Positions 49,641 to 60,682 of a DNA stretch of 64,000 nucleotides are shown here, one piece after another. The notes beneath the pieces were generated by a model that was given only the letters and a program-made list of their open reading frames with translations, made no database searches and was not told the DNA's origin. The stretch comes from Glandiceps talaboti (lineage: Eukaryota; Hemichordata; Enteropneusta; Spengelidae). The position numbers were made by a program, and so were the translations under genes. Where the stretch lies: assembly GCF_964340395.1 (NCBI RefSeq), contig NC_135568.1:15712276-15776275 (forward strand), given 5' to 3'. Within the stretch, counting starts at the first letter, position 1. Every line of letters starts with the position of its first letter.

Positions 49641-49984
49641 AATACATTATATTGACTCTTCTCATGTCTTTTGTTGTCTATTTTCTTATTGCATTGTAAA
49701 GATAAGGGTAAGCCTACATCATCGTTATCACCCCGTGTGTTACCATGGCAATATTTGAAGTTATTCACTCAATTTTATTTTACAATTAATGACTATTTAC
49801 AGATTAGTTGAGTTCCTTAGCTCAGCTGATTTCTAGTTATGATTATTGTAAAACAAACACCCTTCATTGTTAGCCTGCATGGCAATAGAATTAAGTTATT
49901 GGTATTACGCTTACTAATATAGCTATGTAGTGCAGTGCTCTTACAGATAGCAATGTTTGTGTACTGATTGGTGAGGTTTGTGTC

Positions 49985-50370
49985 ATGGTATGTTGTGTTG
50001 TGTGCTGTTGTGGTGTTTTGTGTCATGTTGTGTTGTGTTGTACGTGTTGTGTTCTGTGGTGGTATGTGGTATTGTGGTGTGTAGTGTTGTGTAGTGTTGT
50101 GTTTTGTGTCGTGTCATGTCATGTCATGTCATGTCTTGTCGTGTCGTGTTGTGTTGTGTCGAGTTGTGTCCTGTCCTGTCCTGTCCTGGTTTTTAGTGTA
50201 TTACATGTTATTTTATGTTTTGTTACACTATGGTATATGTTATGTTTTGTTTTGGTTTGTTGTGTTGTGTTGTGTCTTTTTTTGTCGTGGTGTGGTATGG
50301 TGTGGCATTATGTTGTGTTGTGTTGTGTTGTGTTGTGTTGTGTTGTGTTGCATTTTGTGCTGTGCTGTTA
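49985..50370. repeat. Degenerate (TGTTG)n region (intron 5)
   Basis: TGTTGTG, GTCATGTCATG and CTGTCCTG runs. Plus-strand C/V-rich frames are artefacts. Confidence 0.9.
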
Positions 50371-50467
50371 AATGTTATCCTTTCTGGTGATTTGCTTTGT
50401 GACAATTATATTTGTAGTGTGGTGTGTGTCATCTGGTATTTTCTTTTTGTTTGATTACAAATTTATT

Positions 50468-50510
50468 GTTTTGTTTGTTTGTTTGTTTGTTTGTTTGTTT
50501 GTTTGTTTGT
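50468..50510. repeat. (GTTT)n microsatellite (intron 5)
   Basis: About 10 units. Confidence 0.95.
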
Positions 50511-51641
50511 ATTATCATGTTTAGCTTTGTTTTGTTGTGTGTATTGTTTCTGTTTATTTTATGGTGTGATTATGTTCTGTTTATGATGTTGTTGTTTGCT
50601 TCATGCTTTGCAGAGACTTCATGCTGTAATGGTACAAATGACTATAGGCCAGTCTCTTGTATAAACAGTTTTTATTAGCATTTTAAAATCATATTTCTAC
50701 TATTTATATGCAGACTCTTTCCTCCAATGCAACCAATCTAAAGAATGCGGTTATATGGTGTTCATTGTTAACATGTTGTTTGTTACAACTCATAACATCT
50801 AACTAAAGTATTTTCCCTGCTTACCACAATTCTTTATAGAAAAAAAAGTGTAGTTACATTTGTTGTAGTTGTTAGCCCAGTATGTCCTGTTTCTCAATGT
50901 AATTGATCTTAAACAATGTTACCAGGAGAAAGCACAAGTTAGTCATAAAATGACTAGAGTGTAAACCTAACTGCCACAAGATGTCTTCCTCTTACTTGGA
51001 GCTATAGATAATAACAGTTGTGGCACTCTCACTGCATTGTAATCAGTTTGTTGTTTGTTTGATAACTGACAACATTGTGTATAAATAGGCCATTGCAGAC
51101 TGCAAACAGGAAATTGAGAATACAGCGCCCTCACTCAAATTGGGGGTATCATCACCTCGTAGTACCATTTCTTAAGAGCTTTTATTCTGTACAAGTGTAA
51201 ATCAGGGATGTTTTTCGTGTTGTTCAGACATCGAGGAAAGCAGCATTGCTCTATGATTAACCAAGTAACCTATACCATGTATACCCCCAGGGTACACACA
51301 GACAGGAAGTAGAGCGCCACCATGGCAAATTTTGCAAAGTCCTATCGACTACACTTGGAAAATGTGATAAATGATTGTAGCACGCAAGAAAAATGCTTTT
51401 GTTGGGTGTTAAGAGTTAGTTGCATGTGTGACCATACCTCCAGCATTTAAATTTCTTTATCTTTTCGATGCTTTATGGTAACAATTTCAAAGGTGGCTAA
51501 AGTACTCAAGTATCATGGCTGTCACTTCTGGTCCAAAATCTGCTGCCAAACAGCACTCCCGGTGTTTAAAGCAACTATTCTTTTGTTTTTCTGATAGCTG
51601 GATTATGGCATATTAGACCAGTCTGTAACAACATAGAGATT
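50511..51641. other. Part of intron 5, nothing recognised
   Basis: No exon-like frame with proper splice sites and no clear repeat family. Confidence 0.4.
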
Positions 51642-52041
51642 TTAGGGACGATCGGACAATGTCACACAAGCTCAGTAAACGAACTTTGTTCGTTTAGGCC
51701 AAAACCCACTCCCATCTCCCTCCGCCCCCTCCCCCTACACAAAAGTTCACAAGTACAACATCAACACATTTATGTATGTTGTATAATCACAGTGAACATT
51801 GTAGCAGTCAAACCACTATGATCTACTATACAAGTTAAAAAATATGGTAAACACATTCAAATACTAATCGGAAACCCAGCTCTGTATATCACATGAGCAG
51901 TAAATTTTGATCAACATCTCAGTAGTAAATACTGACAGTGAAAGTGAAGTTTAGCAATCACATTGACACCAGACCCTCTCCCCCTAAATGAATGAAGTGT
52001 CGTTTATTGTGACTTGTGTGATATTGTCCCATCGTCCCTTA
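51642..52041. mobile_element. TIR-MITE family D, copy 2 (intron 5)
   Basis: TTAGGGACGATCGGACAATG plus TCACACAAG at the left. The inverse is at the right, ending TATTGTCCCATCGTCCCTTA. The interior parallels the 41133 copy. It ends about 92 bp before the acceptor of exon 6. Confidence 0.87.
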
Positions 52042-52133
52042 GTAAGTTGTAAGTTCGAGAATTAAAAAACTCCTATATTTAGTAATTAATCATTGAAAAA
52101 TTTATCTTTTTTTTTTTTTTTTTTTTTTTGCAG

Positions 52134-52382
52134 ATGAAGAAGGCAAATTAATTATAGCCAACTCTGTGAATATACAAACACTATTGTTAAATGGAAGTGA
52201 TGCCGGATTTAGTTATATCCCTGCAACAAGAGCTTTAGCTTTAGATTTCTACCACAGTAAAAATTATGTGTGTTGGATTGACCATTCCCTTGGACCTGGA
52301 GATATCAAATTAAAATGTGTTGATGGCACTACCATGGAGATATCAACTCTACAAGAATTGGAGATTTTCTTTTATCTTGATA
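52134..52382 (+). CDS. LRP1: LRP1-like exon 6 seen: start of first YWTD beta-propeller
   Basis: The exon is 249 nt, 83 codons, phase 1-1. It follows an unusually long polypyrimidine tract (about 23 T) ending in GCAG and has donor GTAAGT. The opening LIIANSVNIQ corresponds to the LLIANSQNI that begins the first propeller of vertebrate LRP1. A later CWID is a degenerate YWTD motif of the first complete blade, followed by LKCVDGTTMEISTL. YWTD propellers are six-bladed and in this family drive acid-dependent ligand release in endosomes. A 42-bp minisatellite begins about 10 bp after the donor. Confidence 0.94.
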
Positions 52383-52390
52383 GTAAGTAG

Positions 52391-52912
52391 TACTCAATAC
52401 CCCCAGAATGACTCTGTACATGGTCAATAATACATTTATCATCCCCAGAATGACTCTATACCTGTTCAATAATACATTTATCATCCTCAGAATGACTTTG
52501 TACCAGGTCAATAATATATTTATCATCCCCAGAATGACTCTGTACATGGTCAATAATACATTTATCATCCCCAGAATGACTCTGTACCTGGTCAATAATA
52601 CATTTATCATCCTCAGAATGATTTTGTACCAGGTCAATAATATATTTATCATCCCCAGAATGACTCTATACCTGGTCAATAATACACGTATCACCCCTTT
52701 TTTGACTCTGTACCTGGTCAATAATACATTATCATCCCTAGAATGACTCTGTTCCTGGTCAATAATTCATTATCACCCCTAGAAGGACTCTATACCTGGT
52801 CAGTAATTCATTTATTACCTCTAGAAATAATGAACCTGGTCAGTAATTCGTTTATCTCCCATAGAATGACTCTGTACCTGGTCAATAGTTCATTTATCAC
52901 CTCCAGATATAT
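52391..52912. repeat. About 42-bp minisatellite, about 12 units (intron 6)
   Basis: Unit CCCCAGAATGACTCTGTACC plus TGGTCAATAATACATTTATCAT. Begins roughly 10 bp after the exon 6 donor. Later units are more diverged. Frames on both strands are artefacts. Confidence 0.95.
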
Positions 52913-53202
52913 GCAGTGTGTAGCCAATCAGCAATTTGAATATATATGTTTTGATGCTAACATTTTAGACAGGATATGAACAGTATCATTTTTTACTTTG
53001 TGGTGCTTTTGATGAAATAAGTTTTTTCCTAAAGAGATTAACAATTTGAAATGGATGCATTTGTATACCTATGGAAAAGTGAGACATTATTTTGTGAAAA
53101 TTATTTTGATTACCCAAATGAAAAACAAAAGGTCTAATTATTTGTAAGCATTGCAATGAATAATTTCCATCTTTAACTAGTTTCTATTATTGTTTTGTTT
53201 AG

Positions 53203-53365
53203 ATGTGGAACAATTTGCGATAGACTGGATCACAGGGAATTTTTATTTTGTGGACGATGTTGCAAACCGTATTTTTGTTTGCCGACCAGGTACTTCTGTC
53301 TGTATCACTATCATTGATACAGACTTGGTCAATCCGAGGGGTATTGCACTTGATCCAAATAAAGG
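53203..53365 (+). CDS. LRP1: LRP1-like exon 7 seen: first YWTD propeller, second part
   Basis: The exon is 163 nt, entering in phase 1 and leaving in phase 2. The acceptor is TTTTGTTTAG and the donor GTAGGT, weaker than the GTAAGT used by most exons here. It encodes [15 protein letters not shown] and RIFVC, then [12 protein letters not shown]. These match the LRP1 first-propeller segments [13 protein letters not shown] and NPKGIALDP. YFVD is the YWTD-motif position of this blade. The final glycine codon is split GG/A across the intron, and the next exon restores it. Confidence 0.96.
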
Positions 53366-53548
53366 GTAGGTTCATTCTGAATGTCTGTGCGTGTGACTGT
53401 TTTTAAAAAAACAAAAGATCTGGCTTGGCACAACACTTGAGGGCGCTGTTGCAATATTGACTGTTACTTCTATTGTCTGGTATCCTCCAGTAGGAGATTG
53501 ATATCATTTGGAATGTGTTTTTTTTCAAGAAAGTTGAATTAAATCAAC

Positions 53549-54028
53549 TCCCTGTGGTGTGGTGGTTAGCTCTCAGTATTAGCAATCGGGAGGTCATGGG
53601 TTCGAATCCCTCAAGAAACTGGATTTTTCTGTGCCCGAGTCTAACTCAGGTTGAGTGCTCTACAGACTCGATGGGTAGGCTGCATCACTTGGTTGTATCT
53701 TGCTCACGAGACGAAAGTGAATTGGGAAGGGGGGGGGGGAACTCCTGGAATAATGACTCGAAAAGTCTGGGACGATTACTCACATGGAGCCTGCAGGTGC
53801 TATGTTTGCTGGGCCTGGGTGACTCCAGGATAGCCTGTGGACTGACTGCGAAGGCTTTGACAGTTCCACAGCAATGTGATATACAGTGTGAAACATAGCC
53901 CTGTTGTGTAGTCTTAAACGTGAATGGATATCTGTAGAATTTTGTGATTGTATGTATATGTCTGCATAAAAAGAAAATCACTGGAAGCAATTCCAAGTGC
54001 AAAAAAAAAAAAGAAAAAGAAAAAAAAA
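53549..54028 (+). mobile_element. tRNA-derived SINE in intron 7
   Basis: The head resembles a tRNA gene: an A-box-like GTGGTGGTTAGC near 53558-53570 and a perfect B-box GGTTCGAATCC near 53599-53609. It is followed by a body of about 390 bp and an A-rich tail (about 54000-54028). The head alone is not a functional tRNA: there is no convincing cloverleaf after the B-box and the region continues as a repeat body. The plus-strand 127-codon frame through it is not a gene. It inserts about 70 bp before the exon 8 acceptor. Confidence 0.85.
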
Positions 54029-54097
54029 TTTGAATTGAACTGTAAACATTCAAGAAATTGATAACTTTGTATTTCAAATCCAACGTTTGTATTACAG

Positions 54098-54320
54098 AGT
54101 AATGTTTTTCACTGATTGGGGCTCACAACCAAAAGTAGAAAGTGCCAACATGGATGGAACAGACCGACGCCCTCTAGTGACAACCAAAGTAGTATTTCCA
54201 CATGGTGTAACTTTAGACTATGCCCAGGAGAGAGTTTATTGGGTTGATGCATATCTAGACTACATAGAAGCTATGGACTATGATGGTACAAACCGAAGAA
54301 CTGTAGTCAATGGTGTCAGG
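54098..54320 (+). CDS. LRP1: LRP1-like exon 8 seen: first YWTD propeller, third part
   Basis: The exon is 223 nt, phase 2 to phase 0, with acceptor GTATTACAG and donor GTAAGG. It encodes VMFFTDWG, VESANMDGTDRR, VVFPHGVTLDYA and YWVDAYLDYIEAMDYDG. Two YWTD-type motifs (FFTD, YWVD) mark two blades. The string WVDAYLDYIE is one of the best-conserved LRP1 landmarks. A tRNA-derived SINE ends about 70 bp before the acceptor, and a foldback repeat begins about 27 bp after the donor, so this exon is tightly boxed in by mobile DNA. Confidence 0.97.
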
Positions 54321-54347
54321 GTAAGGAACTTAAATGCCATAGATACA

Positions 54348-54790
54348 ACTAGTAACATTGAAGTAAAGCACTTTCTCTATGTGCTACACTCATTTATAGC
54401 ATTCATATCAAGTGTAAAAGTATACTGTTTCAATTGGTTTGATTACAAGCCTACGATGTGGCCTTTCTAAATGTGGTCAATTAGCCAAATGAAACAGTAT
54501 ACTTTATACTTGATATGGATGCTATAAATGATTGTGGTACATACAGAAAATGCTGTACTTTGGTGTTATGGGTTGTACTTGATATAGATGCTATAAATGA
54601 TTGTGGTACATACAGCAAATGCTTTACATTGGTGTTATGGGTTGTACTTGATATGAATGCTTTAAATGATAGTGGTGTATACAAAAAACACTTTACTTTG
54701 GTGTTATGGGTTATACTTGATATGGATGCTACAAATGATTGTGGTGTATACAGAAAACACTTTACTGTGGTATTATGGGCTGTACTGTGA
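54348..54790. mobile_element. Foldback family E, copy 2 with 69-bp tandem expansion of its end (intron 8)
   Basis: The same foldback as at 43758, with arms meeting near 54450-54500. The right arm end is then repeated at 69-bp spacing (GTTATGGGTT at 54565, 54634, 54703 and about 54772). It starts about 27 bp after the exon 8 donor. Confidence 0.9.
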
Positions 54791-54811
54791 ATATATATAA
54801 TTTGCTTTTAA

Positions 54812-54908
54812 CTAATGCTACTACACTATTTCCGCTATCCTAATGGACATTAATTTTTTCGGAAATAGTGTAGTCATAGTGTAAGTCCTTCAAGTCTACA
54901 GGTCAGCT
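54812..54908. repeat. Hairpin repeat (intron 8), related to 27507-27590
   Basis: GCTACTACACTATTTCCG is followed 25 bp later by its inverse CGGAAATAGTGTAGTCATAG, then CTTCAAGTCTACAGGT. The 27.5-kb sequence shares CTGTAGACTTGAAG and CTACTACACTATTTTCGCTA. Confidence 0.7.
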
Positions 54909-55056
54909 AACTAACCATGGGTAATATAAAGGTAGATTTATATCAGGATATACACAACTGACAAGGTTAATACCGGTTTGAAAATATGTATTGCTAAGAA
55001 GGGTAAGGTGGTTATATGGGAGAAACTCAGATTTTGACTGTCATTTTTTTTTACAG

Positions 55057-55228
55057 GTTGAACATTTATACGGTATTACCATGTTTGAATTATATCTGTA
55101 TGCCACTAATTGGCATGACAATAGTATTGTTAAAGTCAATAAATTTGATGGAACTGTTGAAGAGATTGCCACAGATATGAGTCGTGCTGGTGCTATCCAA
55201 GTTTACCATCAATATAGACAACAAGAAG
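55057..55228 (+). CDS. LRP1: LRP1-like exon 9 seen: first YWTD propeller, end
   Basis: The exon is 172 nt, phase 0 to phase 1. The acceptor follows a run of T (TTTTTTTTTACAG) and the donor is GTGAGT. It begins VEHLYGITMFELYLYATNW, matching the EHLYGLTVFENYLYATN segment of LRP1. It ends with GAIQVYHQYRQQE, matching the HIYHQRRQP that closes the propeller. The serine/asparagine-rich spacer of vertebrates between YATN and VIRVN is shorter here. A 54-bp tandem repeat fills the following intron. Confidence 0.96.
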
Positions 55229-55280
55229 GTGAGTCGAGAATCTATGACAGAAATCTAAACAGGGCTTGAATTTATTGTTT

Positions 55281-55758
55281 AGTCCAGGGCGTTTAGACTA
55301 CTACTTAACATTGTATCAAGATTATCAAATAGCAGTAGTCCAGGACACATAGACTACTAAACATTGTATCTAGACTACCAAATTAGCAGTAGTCCAGGAC
55401 ATAGACTACTAAACATTGTATCTAGACTACCAAATTAGCTGTAGTGTAGGACACATAGACTACTAAACATTGTATCTAGACTACCAAATTAGCAGTAGTC
55501 CAGGACACATAGACTACTAAACATTGTATCTAGACTACCAAATTAGTAGTAGTGCAGGACACATAGACTACTAAACATTGTATCTAGACTACCAAATTAG
55601 TAGTAGTGCAGGACACATAGACTACTAAACATTGTATCTAGACTACCAAATTAGTAGTAGTACAGGACACATAGACTACTAAACATTGTATCTAGACTAC
55701 CAAATTAGTAGTAGTACAGGACACATAGACTACTAAACATTGTATCTAGACTATCATA
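55281..55758. repeat. 54-bp tandem repeat, about nine units (intron 9)
   Basis: Unit ACACATAGACTACTAAACAT plus TGTATCTAGACTACCAAATTAGCAGTAGTCCAGG. The last units are nearly identical, so expansion is recent. Confidence 0.95.
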
Positions 55759-55968
55759 ACATATCTGTTGAAACAATATCTCCAAAATTACTTCATTAAT
55801 TACAATGAAAGTTGGTACACATCTTCCTCATGAAAAAAAAGAACTGATAATGTTTTGGTAAAAATCATATGAATATTAATGATGAATTTGCATAATTAAT
55901 GATGCAAAAAAAAGAGCTTCATAATGTTCCACAGTACTTATCTTGTCATGTTTTGGTTTCCATTTCAG

Positions 55969-56100
55969 GGGATCATCCTTGCAAGGCAAATGATGGCAAG
56001 GGAGATTGTGCCCATATATGTATCATTTTACCAGATAATGGTAAAGCCTGCAGTTGTGCATCAGGTCACATACTGGCAAATGACGGCAAAACATGCACAG
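55969..56100 (+). CDS. LRP1: LRP1-like exon 10 seen: EGF-like module between propellers 1 and 2
   Basis: The exon is 132 nt, phase 1-1, with acceptor CATTTCAG and donor GTATGT. Six cysteines have EGF spacing: HPC, GDCAHIC, KACSC, KTC. LANDGKTC is typical of the EGF that follows each YWTD propeller and packs against its base. It corresponds to the third EGF of LRP1. The next securely recognised exon is 7.2 kb downstream and joins directly in frame. Confidence 0.95.
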
Positions 56101-56429
56101 GTATGTATCATAGATTTGTTGTGGCATGAAAATCACTTCTAAGTCTGTTAATGATCTAATTCATAGAATAGTTGTACGTAGTTAATATAACTAGTCATAT
56201 AGTCCTGTAGATGTAATGATTTGGGTAGGAAAATGAGTTTATTAAAATAAAAAAATCACTGCACACGCAAATGAAACCAGCAGTTGTAACTTTTTTGAAC
56301 ATATTAGCCCAACTCACCAGATTGGGTAAACTTTTTAGGAGGAATGCTTTGGAGCAAAATAACCTGGAGACTAAACAGTGTAAATCTACCGATAAGTCAC
56401 AAATGCATAATATGATCAGTGGGGTAAAG

Positions 56430-56548
56430 CATGCTCATGAATTATTCATGTTGTATGGAATTGGGTTCCGTGATTGGCCAGGATGCCTCTATGTGTATGA
56501 ATTATTCATGATGTATGGAGTTGGGTTCCACTGATTGGTCAGGAGATG
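56430..56548. repeat. Short tandem duplication of about 62 bp (intron 10)
   Basis: CATGAATTATTCATGTTGTA plus TGGAATTGGGTTCCGTGATTGGCCAGGATG is repeated with changes. Confidence 0.75.
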
Positions 56549-57825
56549 TCTACATTTATAAGAAAACATTCTGAATTCGTGTCAAGCTTCTTGAAAAAGC
56601 CAAACGAGTTTTGAAACTAATCAAAAGATTCAAGTTGCTGTTGTGATCATTTACTAAAAAGCTATATCTCAAAATCCAAACATTCATCTTGGAGAGTTCA
56701 CCCAGACTGATAGCAGGATTTGTTGTCGTCAGTTATAGTGAAACAAAACGCGATGAATACAGAATGTTTATGCTGCAGATTTTGTGACATTGCACTACAG
56801 TTGATAGATCTATGGTAATACTTGCTGTACTACTGTGGTCCAAGTACAACCATTGCTGAACATATTTTGCAATTGTTTCTATCTAGACAAACATTTTAGC
56901 AGTAGCATGCATTTGAAATTGTTGTTTCTGATGCCGTCTCTACTCTGGTTTAGTATGTAGACTAAAACATTGGTTTGTGGACGCTGAGTTTGACACAATG
57001 TACCATGGGTATTATTGATTGTTTTGTAGACTGCTCAGTTGTAGGCATGTCGGAATCAAATGTTCAAATGTCTGCCACTGTTAAACTGTTGTACAGACAA
57101 AATGAAAATGCTTGATAAGGTCTGCATTGGTTGTAAGTGATATTGAAAGAATCAATAACAGTTTTACAGAAGCCTCCAAATCAATATTTTGAAAAGTTTA
57201 TTTTCACTACATTCTGCCCAGGCTCCATCAATTAAATACTTTGTTTGCCATCCTTGAATTTCCCCAAAACCTACCAGGCAGACAAAGAAAAAAAACAAAC
57301 ACAGAAAAAAACCACAATGATAGCATGTCATGTAAAATTCACTTTTCTGTTGATTCATTAACTGTTTTTACCTAAATCTATTTTTCTGGCGAAATAGAAA
57401 TGTCAAAATCCAATATTTGTCTTAAGCTACTATTCAGATATATAATTAGTTGTTCTGAAGATATCTGAACGGTCTTTCCATTTACAATAGTATGAAATAC
57501 GGCCTTCTGTGGAATTTTTGAGCAAAACAAAATGTGTTTGTTTTTCTAAATCTAACGACACACCTACCTCCATGTGGACATCAAACAAAGAATTTAGTCG
57601 ATGGCGCCTGACTAAAGGAAATAACTCCTGATAAAAAACTCTTCTTTTTTTTATTTATTTTACCTTAAAAATTTGTGTACATCAAGTTTGATTTTCCCTT
57701 GACGGTACAGTGTGTATCATGCATACAATATATAGACTGACTTTGGCAAATACTGATAATACTCATAGAAACCCAGGCTCAGTTAAAGTGTTGAAAGAGT
57801 TTATGATTACAAATTATCAATTAAA
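56549..57825. other. Part of intron 10, nothing recognised
   Basis: AT-rich; no exon or clear repeat found. Confidence 0.4.
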
Positions 57826-58140
57826 GGGGAATGCCACTGCAGGAAATAAAAGGTATTTTCATAAACGTTGGGTTCTAGAGAGTCAATTCATGATTTCGCA
57901 TCACATATCGTATCGGTTGCGAAGAAACACCAAAATAAATAAAACTCTTTTTCACGACTCCTAAGTGCTTCGTTCCTTCAGATTAATAGTCATGAATATT
58001 CAGTGTGCATCTAATAAATATTCATGTCTACTAAGATCCATTAGATAATGGTGTTCCACTGAAAGAACGATAGAGGTGAAAAAGAGTTTCAATATGGTGT
58101 TTCTTGTGTGAGGGCACCCCTTACAGAGTGTGTGTTTATC
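57826..58140. mobile_element. Foldback element related to the one at 42657 (intron 10)
   Basis: The left end GGGGAATGCCACTGCAGGAA plus ATAAAAGGTATTTTCATAAACG parallels the 42657 element. An inner inverted pair, AAACTCTTTTTCAC and GTGAAAAAGAGTTT, brackets CATGAATATTCA and ATATTCATG. The right end is GTGTGAGGGCACCCCTTA. Confidence 0.7.
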
Positions 58141-60123
58141 CACCGAAATTGAATTTGCCAAAGATAGTAAAATATATTAATATAATATACAGCCGGATAT
58201 CAGAACTTGAATAAATTATGTTATCAAATATGACTATTTCAAAACATAATGCTCATAGATACATATGATATAGACATTATGTATATATATTATATATATG
58301 TATATAAATATTTATATATATCTCATTAGGCGACTAATGGCATAACTAACTGTTAGTTGCCTGATGATTTGCAACTGCGTGAAACACTGTAATGACTCCA
58401 GTATTTTGCATGATATTGTGTTATTTATACCACTCTACATACATATGTATTGAGCACTGTTTTACCATTTTATCAATCCTGAGTTGATATATTATTAGAA
58501 TGAGTACATACACACAAAAACATATCAATATTTCTGCTGTTCAATACACATTCATTGTATGGATTGCAATCTTGGTGACATAGTTTGGTGATGGAAGGAA
58601 GCCAAGGCCTCTATACAAAAACACTTCATGCATTGACAAAACAGGGTGCAAGTGAGGTTCATTTATGGTTACTAACTCTTAAAGTCATTGTCATCAAGCT
58701 GAGATTCATGGTTTGGGTTTCTTAGAAAAGAGAATGTTTGGTCAATTTTTCAAAAAAGTATTAGATTAATGTCACCAGTTTTGTGTCAAAATTTAGCTTT
58801 ACTTTGGGGCAGGAGAAATGTATTTTATTTTATTTTATTTTATTTTACTTTAATAACTTTATTTTATGTTATATTTTTTTACATTTCCTAATTTGACTTA
58901 AAAATTTTGTCAGTAGAAAGATAGTTTGTAACATTCCAAAGAACAAAAAATTAATAAAGAAATTATTATGATTTTTTTTCTCTCTTAAAATCACTTGTGT
59001 TTGTCAATTCAAAAGTGTAAAGTACCCTGTTTCTGTTTTGTTGTTGTTGTGAATTTCATGTTGACAGCAAGCTATGTTTATCGTGTCCATTTTGTCGTGT
59101 AGGTAAAGAAAATCAAAATTAATCAAAAAATACCACTTGATAAATCGACCACTTTTCCATATGCCAAGACCTTACTGGAAGAAATACTTTTTCGTAAAGA
59201 AAGTACTTTTTCTTGTATCATTCATCATGCTGTGTGGTAGTTTAGAAAATATCGCTAGATTTACTCCAGTTGGTGTGTAGTTGACTCTGACATGTACATT
59301 CATGCCATCCATACTAACCTGATATAACTAACTAAAACTAATACTAACCATTAATGGTTATCAAATGTTACCAATCATAACATTACATCATATACTATTC
59401 ATCATAACCGTCATACATGTAACATATCCTTGGTGAGGTGGAATTTTCCATCATGTGTTCTGTAAATGTGTTGACAAAATAGCCCTATTGAAAACTATCA
59501 AAATGGCCTCCTTTATCTTCACCCCCTCAACTGAAAAAAGTGAAATGTTCTTTAACTGATATATGTTGAAATCACTTGAAGAACATTGGAGAATATGTAT
59601 TTAAAAAATGGTTACAAGTTGGGAATTTTCGGAGAATATAACCAAAAAATGTGAAAGAAAAAAGTAGAGACTGTTGTGGTAAGAGACCATACAATGCACA
59701 CTTTTGGAATTCTCAGTACCTGAAATAGAATATTACTGGCAAGGCACATCATAAAAATAACGAACATTCGATTTCTTTGTCAACACCATAACTTCCGCTT
59801 CATGTGTTTCACATGCATTACTTTTGATGTGTGTGAAAATGAGTGGACCTTGTTCTATTTTGACCCTTTAGCATGAGGTCAAAAGTTATTGCAGGTACTG
59901 AGAATTGTAGCCCATGCGATATCATACTAGTGTGTGTTACGTGCTAACTTTACCTGAAAACGAGGACTCGGGTACAAACTGTACCACTTTGATCAAAGGG
60001 GAGTATTGAGCGTCCCGCCCTCTCTTACTAAGTTGTATAGATGGAAGTTCCACCTCATGTTAAAACTGACTACCTTATGTCTCCCCCACCCTCACAACTC
60101 ATAACCCATCTTTTTTCTTACAG
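58141..60123. other. Part of intron 10: low-complexity AT tracts, no exon recognised
   Basis: TATATA-rich sequence at 58275-58325 and a short TTTTA run at 58826-58850. Otherwise no recognised feature. Confidence 0.45.
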
Positions 60124-60129
60124 ATCAAG
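60124..60129 (+). other. Candidate 6-nt micro-exon (speculative)
   Basis: A strong-looking acceptor (CATCTTTTTTCTTACAG) is followed by ATCAAG and then GTACAT. Inclusion between exons 10 and 11 would add two codons (Asp-Gln) without changing phase. The donor is weak, and if it is not used the frame stops after six residues. Offered only as a candidate. Confidence 0.2.
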
Positions 60130-60394
60130 GTACATTCACCTAATGTTGAAAACAATTTATTTTAAAAACTGGAGGAAGTAACGTTCTCTTTATCTTGCCT
60201 TTGTCTGTACACTGTTATATTGCATATAATTGACTCCTGCTTCTTACTTTGATGTCAAAATCACTTCATGATGTCAGCATGTAGTTAATATTCATTAGCA
60301 CCCTCATATCCTCACACCGTTTTGTGTTTTTCTGTCCTTTGAAAAATACCTTTTATAATCTGAATGGTAAAATTTTCCGTTGTCCTGGACAGTT

Positions 60395-60682
60395 ACAGAC
60401 ACCCTAGCTTCATCAAAAAGTTTGTCTAGATATGTATGTTCTCCCAATTGCTTCAGACTCCCTAGCTTCAACAAAAAGATAGTCTAGGTACCAGGGTTCT
60501 CCCCAATCTCTGCAGACCCCTAACTTCATCAAGAAGATAGTCTACACCCCAACTGCTGCAGATACCCTAACTTCAACAGGAAGATACTCGAGATATCAGG
60601 GTTCACCGTAATCATTGTAGACCCCCTAATTTCACCAAAATGGTATTCTAGGTACCAGGGTTTGCCCCAATCACTAAAGAGT
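60395..60682. repeat. Degenerate tandem repeat, about 58-bp units, five copies (intron 10)
   Basis: Phrases CAGACTCCCTAGCTTCAACA, AAAAGATAGTCTAGGTACCA and GGGTTCTCCCCAATC recur. Confidence 0.82.

Noticed and set aside
48486-49665. Two long minus-strand frames (328 and 297 codons) rich in Pro, Thr, His
   Set aside because: Both are opposite-strand readings of the G-rich minisatellite in intron 5 and overlap exon 5 antisense.
49985-50454. Plus-strand Cys/Val-rich frames
   Set aside because: Degenerate TGTTG repeats; no start context or conserved motif.
53558-53630. tRNA gene
   Set aside because: The A- and B-box-like sequences belong to a SINE head; no credible full cloverleaf, and a repeat body with an A-rich tail follows.
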